From positions 1 to 6,720 of the forward strand of contig CATMRH010000066.1 in the NCBI GenBank assembly GCA_950073955.1: a stretch of DNA of 6,720 nucleotides, written 5' to 3'. Shown here one piece after another: positions 1-5,641 of the stretch. The notes beneath the pieces were generated by a model that was given only the letters and a program-made list of their open reading frames with translations, did not search any database and was not told the DNA's origin. The DNA is from an uncultured archaeon (GTDB taxonomy: Archaea; Thermoproteota; Nitrososphaeria; Nitrososphaerales; Nitrosopumilaceae). A program made the translations under genes and the position numbers. Within the stretch, counting starts at the first letter, position 1, and each line of letters opens with the position of its first letter.

Positions 1-2583
1 CCTGATCTAAATCTAAATTATGAGAAAACCCTTCGTCTATATCAGGTTCTTGGAATCAATGAAGGAACTTATGATGTATCTGTTAACTATGCTGGGGCTA
101 TAGCAAACATAAATTTCTCAGTGGGGTCTGAATTGATTGTACAGGAAATAAAGGAAGCTGGCTCATTTAGTATTACCACTGATAAAACTCAATACATTCC
201 AGGACAATCAGTTTCAATTACTGGTTTTGCTACAGACATAATTCCATTTCAGGGAATGAAATTTTCAGTCAAAAATTCTCAAAACCAAATAATCTATTCT
301 GGAACCCTCTTTCCAACTAACGGTGAATTCACAACTAGTATTTTCCTTACAACTGTAAACCCTAACTATGGTACTTATGAGATTGTTGCTGAATATTTTG
401 ACAAGGCTGCTTTAACAACTTTTGAAGTAGTTAAGGACTTTAAAGAATCTGTACCAATTTCACTTTGGACTGATAAAGATGCTTATGGTCTAGGCGAAGA
501 AGTAAAAATTACTGGTAGATTAAACCAATTTTGGATTAGTTCATTAGACTTGGAGATAATAGATACAAAACAATCAGCAATTGTGACTTCATCTTCAGGA
601 AGTGCATCTGGATTCAAAATACAATCAGTGTTAACAGTTATGGGTGATGGCTCTTTTAGTTACACTTTCACACTTCCCAACGATGAGATTAGGTTAGGTG
701 ATTATAGAATTACTGTTTCAAAGGATCTTGGCTCTGTAACTAAAATTATTCATGTAGTAACCCACCCTAATGACTTTGTTGCTTCTGATGAACCCTTGAC
801 AATCCTTTCTGATAAAGAAATCTATGAACTTGGTGATAAAATGATCATTAGTGGAGTAATCAAAGACCCATTTGGAACTACAAGTTATGAAACTGCTTCT
901 GTGAAACTCTCTATTTCTCGTGAAGATGGTTCCCCTTTAGAGATTATTGGTTTGCCAACAGACTTCAAAAGACATGAAGTTGGCGGGGTTGTTGTTTCCC
1001 TTGACTTTACAGCACTTCCTGAAACTTCAGGAAAATATTCAGTTCAAATTGATGTTGCCAAACTAATCTTCGCTGATGGAAACTATGTTGTAAAATCTCA
1101 ATATATGGGTGATATTGCAACAAAAACTTTCACAGTAATTAATCCGCTTGATTTGAATCAGGGCATTTCACTTGATAAGGAAGTTTATGGTCCTGGTGAA
1201 ACTGTATATCTGACTGGATTACTTCCTCCTACTGGCGCTAGAAACGCTGATATCTTGTTGACAAAGTCTGATGGAACTGTAATGAGTTCAGGCGTGCTTA
1301 TTGATAACCAACACTTCTCATGGTCTTGGATCACTCCTTTAACTGAAAAAATTATTAAAACTGATGCTGGAAGAGATGCAACAAAATCAAACTTTGGAAT
1401 TTATAAAATTAAAGTTGCAGCTGATTCACTTGAAATGGACCTTTTCTTCAAAGTTTCTTTAGATCCTGAAAATGACTCCATTTCAAAAACACCTCTCTTT
1501 GTAACTACAGAAAAATCATTGTACAATGCTGGTGAAAAATTAAAAGTAATTGGAAATATTATCAAACGTGATCAAGGATTAGTTGTTCCAGAAAGAGTAC
1601 ATATTAGAGTACTGGATGGTACTCTCCCATATGCGCAAATTCACGAATCTTCTGTTTATCCAAACCAAGGTGGTGAATTCTCAAGTATCTTTGAATTACC
1701 TATCACAATTTTCACTCAAGGGACCTATACTGTAAAAGCACTTTACACTAATATTCGTGCTGAAACAACATTTGGTGTAGTTAGTGATCTTGTTTTTAAT
1801 CCTGATGACCCCTTATCTCTTTTAGTTTCTACAGATAAATCAGAATATTATCCTGGTGATACAGTAACAATCACTGGAAATCCAAACAAACCAATTTATC
1901 TTGAAAATTTTGACGTAAGTGTTATTCAAAAAGCAGATGCTGATATCGAATGTACTAATTTTAGTTGTGGAATACATACTGGCCCTGTAACTTCTATCCG
2001 TACAAGTCCTTTTGGTTCATTTACTCATGAATTTGTAATCCCTAATTCTATGTCTGCAGTTGGATCATACGAAATAACAGTTGATGCTGACTTTGAAATA
2101 AAGCGTATACAATTTGATGTAATTGAAAAACCTCAAACTCTAAAATTGAATACTGTGATTGAAAAAGAAAACCGAATTCCTGGAAAAATAATTCCTATAT
2201 TAACTGAGGAAAAAATTGTCGACAATGAAAGTATTGCACCCAGAGTTCTTTCTGGTTCTCTGATTACCGCTTCAAGAGCCGATGAATCAAACGTCAATCT
2301 TAAGATATCAACTGCAACTGGCATATGTATTATTGGCCCTGATGCTGATTGTTTAGTTAAAGAATCCACAAGAAAACAGGGACAAATCTATGATGTTGTT
2401 GAAGTTGATGGAATTAGCCTTAATGTGAGATATAGCGGTCCAGATGTACGCCTAGAAAAATTCAGCATTCTACCTGAATCCTCCACTGAATTCTTACCTG
2501 ACGCAAATTGGAACGTTGAAGTCATCAAGGATGATCAAGTTTCACGATTCTATTACAAAATCACATACAAAATCCTAGAGTAA
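1..2583 (+). CDS. Large secreted Ig-like repeat protein, 5'-truncated by the window edge
   Basis: The reading frame is open from base 1 and ends at TAA 2581-2583, giving 860 visible residues. The start lies upstream; the GTG at 121 is an internal valine, because the 40 codons before it read as the end of another domain (G-T-Y-D-V-S-V-N-Y ... I-N-F-S-V). Six domains of about 97-121 residues follow. Each opens with a TDKxxYxPGxxVxITG-like motif and closes with a G-T-Y-x-V ... T-F-x-V strand pair, typical of extracellular Ig/MG2-like beta-sandwiches. Domain 6 carries a close cysteine pair (codons at 1951 and 1966), a likely disulfide. After a linker (about 2128-2310) comes a C-terminal domain of about 90 residues with a C-x7-C pair (2326, 2350) and the string RYSGPDVRLEKF. 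No C-terminal transmembrane helix is present, so any anchoring must lie elsewhere. Thaumarchaeal surface proteins often carry such motifs. A role in the cell envelope or adhesion is inference; the substrate is unknown. Confidence 0.85.
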   Translation, partial: PDLNLNYEKTLRLYQVLGINEGTYDVSVNYAGAIANINFSVGSELIVQEIKEAGSFSITTDKTQYIPGQSVSITGFATDIIPFQGMKFSVKNSQNQIIYSGTLFPTNGEFTTSIFLTTVNPNYGTYEIVAEYFDKAALTTFEVVKDFKESVPISLWTDKDAYGLGEEVKITGRLNQFWISSLDLEIIDTKQSAIVTSSSGSASGFKIQSVLTVMGDGSFSYTFTLPNDEIRLGDYRITVSKDLGSVTKIIHVVTHPNDFVASDEPLTILSDKEIYELGDKMIISGVIKDPFGTTSYETASVKLSISREDGSPLEIIGLPTDFKRHEVGGVVVSLDFTALPETSGKYSVQIDVAKLIFADGNYVVKSQYMGDIATKTFTVINPLDLNQGISLDKEVYGPGETVYLTGLLPPTGARNADILLTKSDGTVMSSGVLIDNQHFSWSWITPLTEKIIKTDAGRDATKSNFGIYKIKVAADSLEMDLFFKVSLDPENDSISKTPLFVTTEKSLYNAGEKLKVIGNIIKRDQGLVVPERVHIRVLDGTLPYAQIHESSVYPNQGGEFSSIFELPITIFTQGTYTVKALYTNIRAETTFGVVSDLVFNPDDPLSLLVSTDKSEYYPGDTVTITGNPNKPIYLENFDVSVIQKADADIECTNFSCGIHTGPVTSIRTSPFGSFTHEFVIPNSMSAVGSYEITVDADFEIKRIQFDVIEKPQTLKLNTVIEKENRIPGKIIPILTEEKIVDNESIAPRVLSGSLITASRADESNVNLKISTATGICIIGPDADCLVKESTRKQGQIYDVVEVDGISLNVRYSGPDVRLEKFSILPESSTEFLPDANWNVEVIKDDQVSRFYYKITYKILE
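172..1881 (+). repeat. Six degenerate Ig-like domain repeats (protein-level)
   Basis: The 19-residue signature opening each domain is encoded at 172-228 (ITTDKTQYIPGQSVSITGF), 463-519 (LWTDKDAYGLGEEVKITGR), 802-858 (ILSDKEIYELGDKMIISGV), 1165-1221 (ISLDKEVYGPGETVYLTGL), 1501-1557 (VTTEKSLYNAGEKLKVIGN) and 1825-1881 (VSTDKSEYYPGDTVTITGN). Unit spacing is 97, 113, 121, 112 and 108 residues. The near-invariant positions are D/E-K, Y, G and the final G. The repeats are clear in protein but not in DNA, so they are old duplications and not recent tandem copies. The tail of at least one more domain precedes base 121. Confidence 0.85.
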
Positions 2584-2599
2584 ATTCAAAATACTGTTC

Positions 2600-2607
2600 A
2601 TTTTATA
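2600..2607 (+). promoter_or_regulatory. TATA-like box in the short gap before tsr3 (weak)
   Basis: The 25-base gap between the upstream stop and the TTG start contains TTTTATAA, the only TATA-like string there. An archaeal start site about 26 bases downstream would fall near 2630, inside the proposed coding start. The box would therefore only suit the ATG at 2636. The alternative is that tsr3 is read through from the upstream gene. In this AT-rich DNA the box may be chance. Confidence 0.25.
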
Positions 2608-2608
2608 A

Positions 2609-3109
2609 TTGAGTGAAGTGAAGTTACAAGTTTTAATGTTTTTTCAAGATGATCCAAAAAAATGTACAGCGGCCAAGATGGTGAAATTTGGTCTTGCCAA
2701 AAACATCAAAAAGATTGGCAAAAAAGGATTAGTTTTAGATCCTTTTTCTGAAAAGACCCTATTGCCTAAAGATAAATCTTTAATTAATTCTATTGTTGGA
2801 ATTGATTGCTCTTGGAATTTAACTGATCAAATCTTTTCTAAAAAATTTAATGGCATTAAACGAAAACTTCCGCCATTACTTGCAGGAAATCCTGTAAATT
2901 ATACAAAACTAAACAAACTGACTACTGCAGAAGCATTATCTGCTTCATTATTCATTTTAGGTTTCAAAGAACAAGGTCTGGAATTACTTGATAAATTCAA
3001 ATGGGGACACACTTTCTATGAACTTAACCAAAACCTCTTAGACGAATATTCAAAACTTGAAAATGAAGACCAAATAGAATCAATTCTAAAAGATTTTAGA
3101 TTGTTATAG
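2609..3109 (+). CDS. tsr3: Tsr3, 16S rRNA aminocarboxypropyltransferase
   Basis: This enzyme moves the 3-amino-3-carboxypropyl group of S-adenosylmethionine onto the hypermodified (pseudo)uridine in the helix 31 loop of small-subunit rRNA, a late ribosome maturation step in the cytoplasm. With the TTG start it has 166 residues, the usual compact archaeal size. Family blocks appear in order: DDPKKCT (14-20), LDPFSEKTLLPKD (43-55), GIDCSWN (64-70), RKLPPLLAGNPVNY (85-98), LTTAEALSASL (104-114), FKWGHTFYELN (130-140) and NLLDEY (142-147). The first block belongs to the N-terminal RLI-like region and the others to the DUF367 catalytic core. Start choice is open: TTG 2609 or GTG 2618, the latter giving a start just before KLQVLMFFQDDP. 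ATG 2636 would remove the first beta strand and is unlikely. There is no convincing Shine-Dalgarno site. The stop overlaps the stop of the convergent solute-binding protein gene by 6 bases. Confidence 0.93.
   Translation: MSEVKLQVLMFFQDDPKKCTAAKMVKFGLAKNIKKIGKKGLVLDPFSEKTLLPKDKSLINSIVGIDCSWNLTDQIFSKKFNGIKRKLPPLLAGNPVNYTKLNKLTTAEALSASLFILGFKEQGLELLDKFKWGHTFYELNQNLLDEYSKLENEDQIESILKDFRLL
3081..3103 (-). repeat. Imperfect inverted repeat directly after the solute-binding protein stop
   Basis: Seen on the minus strand, three bases after the region's TAA, TCTAAAA (3085-3091 on plus) mirrors TTTTAGA (3094-3100). Outer arms CAAT (3081-3084) and ATTG (3100-3103) extend the stem if one T at 3085 is bulged. 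It lies inside the 3' end of tsr3, so it may only reflect coding constraint on AT-rich codons. It could act as an RNA 3' hairpin for the minus-strand transcript, although archaeal termination relies mainly on U-tracts. Confidence 0.3.
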
Positions 3110-5560
3110 ATATCGCTTCTTAAGATAAATCCCCATTCCAATAAAGAATAGTATTGGTATTATCCAAATCCAGTACTCTGATTTGTTTTCAGTAAATTCT
3201 ATGTTGGTAGATAAACTAGTTGGTAATTCTGCTTTAACATCTGTTACAAGAAAACTTGATTCATAAAAATCTGGTTTCAACACAGAATTCGAAATTGCAA
3301 ATATCTTGATGTTGTTTGCTCCTATTCCCAAATCTTTTGTATTCTCTGATGGCACAGTAACAGTAATTCTATTTCCATCTAAATTGAGTGTCTCTGATGC
3401 TATTATCTTTCCTTCAATATTTGTTAAAAAGTATAAAATGGAATCTGAATAGTCAGCCTCCACTCTTATTTCTAATTTTTCTCCTCGCTGAATAATATTT
3501 TTCATTTCTATGTTCTTGATGGTTGGTAATTCAGCTTTTTCAAATTCTGCCCACTCTCCAATCTTAAATGGATATGTATCATCATCAAATGCACTCACTG
3601 TAATTGTTCGTGATTCTGGCGAATATGATTTTAAATAAAATGGACCATTACTTATCACTGCATGATTATTTGCTTCAATCCATTTTATTGAAGAATCATA
3701 TCTATTTTGAAAATATTGAGAATTCTGATAACTTTCTTTTAGTGATGTGGGGATGTAGTTAGAATCTTTGAATTCTTGTAAATAATCTCTGATAAGATTT
3801 GCATCTATTGGAATTATTAATGATAACCAGTTTACATTTTTGCTTGTAGCGCCAGATCTTGAAAATGATGCCTTTCCATCTATGACTGCCTTCTCCATTG
3901 CAGCTGAAACTTCCCATGGCATTGAACTCCACAGTACTGCCCAATCTGCAATCTCTCCTTCATCAAAATGCCAATAATCCACATAAACCTCAATCGTATC
4001 CTCATCAATTGGATTCACTCCAATGATTGTTTGAATAATTTGAGAAGTTCTTGGAGTAAATTCTGTGTCAAAAGTTCTATCATTCTCGTCAACTTGAGTT
4101 CCCCATTCTATTGTAAAATACAGTGAGTATAGAATGTCGTTGATATCCATTGCTTGTCCATGATGCCAATTACTAAATTTAAAATCTAATGTTACTTTAC
4201 TTGTTGCAAGTGTATCTGGAGTAACATTATCCCATTTTTGAAAAGATGGATTCCAAATTATTGCCTCTTGAGGAACAGATAGTTTCTCATTTGGCCCTGC
4301 AGTTTCAACTTGCCATTCTGCTCTAATAGGAATTGTTTCTCCTGTAAAGGGGTGTTTGAATGTTCCAGGATCCGAAATTATTCCCCAAATATGTCTACTA
4401 TAACTATCTGTTAATCCCATAACTGGATTCCATGCTCCTTGATAGATTTGTTTAACACCAATTACAAACTCATCACTACTACCTTTAGCATTAATAGGGG
4501 TGAATCTACTTGGAACTCCAGCTCCAAAGTCATTAACTATTCCCTCAACTTTTTCATTTGCAATATATTGATCAATTTTACTTGCCAAAAAAATTCTAAC
4601 AGATTCATTGATTCCTTCAACAACTGCTTCTTGAATTAACTGTGATCTTTTTTCTGATGACTCAAAGCCACCAGTGTATATTTTCTGAGTGAGTTCATCT
4701 AATCTATCATTTTTGTAATTCCAGTATGATGGATTGTTAAATCCTGGCATAGTTGAAAACCAAGGAGAATACATTTGTCCTAATCCTACAGAATCATATC
4801 TTACAAACGCAGAGCGTCCCCATCCTTCAGTGTATAAACTCCACTTCAAATCAGAAGGATTTGAACCATATACAACAACAAATGCTTTGTTTAGATCTCC
4901 AAAATCCTTTTTGATGGTGAATCCAATTTTTTGTAATTCAACTGCTAAAATCTCTCCTATTGATTTTCTGACTGTATCATCACTTCTGATAAAAATTGTA
5001 ATTTCTATTGGTTTTTCATTAATTTGCCATTTATCATCGATTTTGATAGCTCCTCTTTCTTTTAGTACTCTGGAGATGATTTCTTCTGCAAGTACAGGAT
5101 TGTATTTAAAATTAAATGCCTCTAGTTGTTCAATAACTGTAAGATATTCTGGATCTGATGGACTATAGTAAGAAATGATTGGAGATCCATATCCACCCAT
5201 CAGTTCATTTACGATTAACTTTCGGTCTATCAAATAATTTAGAGCAAATCTGATGTCTCTGCTTGAAAATGGATTGAATTCTTCAGATTCCGCAGGATTA
5301 ACCAGAATACTGTATGATCCTCCTGTGGAATCAAAAACCTGTAATCCCTCTCTAGCCTGATAATTTTCTAATCTGTCTGATGAAATTGTATAATAGTACA
5401 CATCTAGATTTCCATTTCGTACTTCTTCTAACGCCGTATTTCCATCTAGATACTGAATGAATTTTACTGAATCAAAAAATGTGCTTTTTTCTGCAAATGA
5501 TTCATTATACATTATAGTTGCAATTGAAAGAGCTAGTATGAGAACTAGCAATTTTTTCAT
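3104..5560 (-). CDS. Membrane-anchored family 5 (SBP_bac_5-like) solute-binding protein
   Basis: This is a likely ABC-transporter binding protein for peptides or related solutes, acting outside the membrane. It has 818 residues, well above the usual 500-600. It begins with a signal peptide (MKKLLVLILALSIATIMYNESFA, written here as residues 1-23, likely cut after SFA). Residues about 30-355 carry hallmarks of the usual C-terminal half: a repeated-sampling segment ending R-N-G-N-L-D-V (48-54), RDIRFALNYLIDRKLIVNEL (101-120), a YNPVLAEEII helix (153-162) and NYKNDRLDEL (281-290). Residues about 362-680 carry hallmarks of the usual N-terminal half: G-A-W-N-P-V (375-380), LDFKFSNWHHGQAMDINDIL (458-477) and SNGPFYLKSYSPES (637-650). 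The halves are thus in swapped order. An Ig-like stalk (about 680-775) and one transmembrane helix (about 797-813, then KKRYL) follow. ATG at 5560 is well placed before the signal peptide. No permease or ATPase gene is in the window; the ligand is unknown. Confidence 0.88.
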   Translation of the reverse strand: MKKLLVLILALSIATIMYNESFAEKSTFFDSVKFIQYLDGNTALEEVRNGNLDVYYYTISSDRLENYQAREGLQVFDSTGGSYSILVNPAESEEFNPFSSRDIRFALNYLIDRKLIVNELMGGYGSPIISYYSPSDPEYLTVIEQLEAFNFKYNPVLAEEIISRVLKERGAIKIDDKWQINEKPIEITIFIRSDDTVRKSIGEILAVELQKIGFTIKKDFGDLNKAFVVVYGSNPSDLKWSLYTEGWGRSAFVRYDSVGLGQMYSPWFSTMPGFNNPSYWNYKNDRLDELTQKIYTGGFESSEKRSQLIQEAVVEGINESVRIFLASKIDQYIANEKVEGIVNDFGAGVPSRFTPINAKGSSDEFVIGVKQIYQGAWNPVMGLTDSYSRHIWGIISDPGTFKHPFTGETIPIRAEWQVETAGPNEKLSVPQEAIIWNPSFQKWDNVTPDTLATSKVTLDFKFSNWHHGQAMDINDILYSLYFTIEWGTQVDENDRTFDTEFTPRTSQIIQTIIGVNPIDEDTIEVYVDYWHFDEGEIADWAVLWSSMPWEVSAAMEKAVIDGKASFSRSGATSKNVNWLSLIIPIDANLIRDYLQEFKDSNYIPTSLKESYQNSQYFQNRYDSSIKWIEANNHAVISNGPFYLKSYSPESRTITVSAFDDDTYPFKIGEWAEFEKAELPTIKNIEMKNIIQRGEKLEIRVEADYSDSILYFLTNIEGKIIASETLNLDGNRITVTVPSENTKDLGIGANNIKIFAISNSVLKPDFYESSFLVTDVKAELPTSLSTNIEFTENKSEYWIWIIPILFFIGMGIYLKKRYL

Positions 5561-5581
5561 AATCCTAATTTAAAACGCTTG

Positions 5582-5589
5582 TAATAAAA
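5582..5589 (-). promoter_or_regulatory. Probable TATA box of the solute-binding protein gene
   Basis: On the minus strand the sequence reads TTTTATTA, centred about 25-26 bases before the A of the ATG at 5560. That is the standard archaeal TATA-to-start distance if the transcript is leaderless. It overlaps the downstream copy of the 15-base direct repeat, so the repeat may include the TFB/TBP site. Confidence 0.5.
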
Positions 5590-5598
5590 TCTATATCG
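5584..5598. repeat. 15-base direct repeat, copy 1
   Basis: ATAAAATCTATATCG on the plus strand matches copy 2 at 14 of 15 positions (T versus C at position 7). On the minus strand it reads CGATATAGATTTTAT, placing a TATA-like string at the right distance for a leaderless start at 5560. It is either a duplicated core promoter or a regulator-binding site. Confidence 0.55.
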
Positions 5599-5621
5599 TA
5601 ATACTCTGAAGTTATTAGCTC

Positions 5622-5636
5622 ATAAAACCTATATCG
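5622..5636. repeat. 15-base direct repeat, copy 2
   Basis: ATAAAACCTATATCG lies 38 bases after copy 1 and ends five bases before the GTG start of the nuclease gene. On the minus strand its TTTTATG could serve as a second upstream TATA box, giving a leader of roughly 38 bases for the solute-binding protein mRNA. On the plus strand a protein bound here would block the start of the nuclease gene. Confidence 0.55.
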
Positions 5637-5641
5637 CTTAC

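Larger units (their letters stand above)
5561..5641. promoter_or_regulatory. Divergent promoter region between the solute-binding protein and nuclease genes
   Basis: These 81 bases are the only intergenic stretch of any size in the window and must hold the start signals for both divergent genes unless the transcripts begin inside coding sequence. It is very AT-rich, has no Shine-Dalgarno sequence in front of either start, and contains a 15-base direct repeat described separately. Lack of ribosome binding sites fits the leaderless transcripts common in archaea. For the plus-strand gene, TTATTAG (5612-5618) lies about 26 bases before the GTG at 5642 and could be its TATA box. Confidence 0.65.

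Noticed and set aside
121..123. GTG as the start of the giant repeat protein
   Set aside because: The same frame is open to base 1 and encodes the typical closing strands of an Ig-like domain, and no signal peptide follows the GTG.
2133..2369. 78-codon open frame on the minus strand
   Set aside because: Antisense to the repeat protein's linker and C-terminal domain; no family features.
3110..3118. ATATCGCTT near the 3' end of the solute-binding protein gene matching 5631-5639 in its promoter region
   Set aside because: Only nine bases, and the 3' copy encodes the KRY residues of the cytoplasmic tail; best explained by chance.
3759..3944. 61-codon open frame on the minus strand
   Set aside because: Out-of-frame shadow inside the solute-binding protein gene on the same strand.
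4439..4639. 66-codon open frame on the plus strand
   Set aside because: Antisense to the solute-binding protein; asparagine/isoleucine-rich translation typical of AT-rich shadow frames.
4734..5168. 144-codon open frame on the plus strand
   Set aside because: It lies wholly antisense to the solute-binding protein in the region encoding its conserved RDIRFAL and lobe segments; its translation is low in recognisable motifs and it has no promoter or start context.
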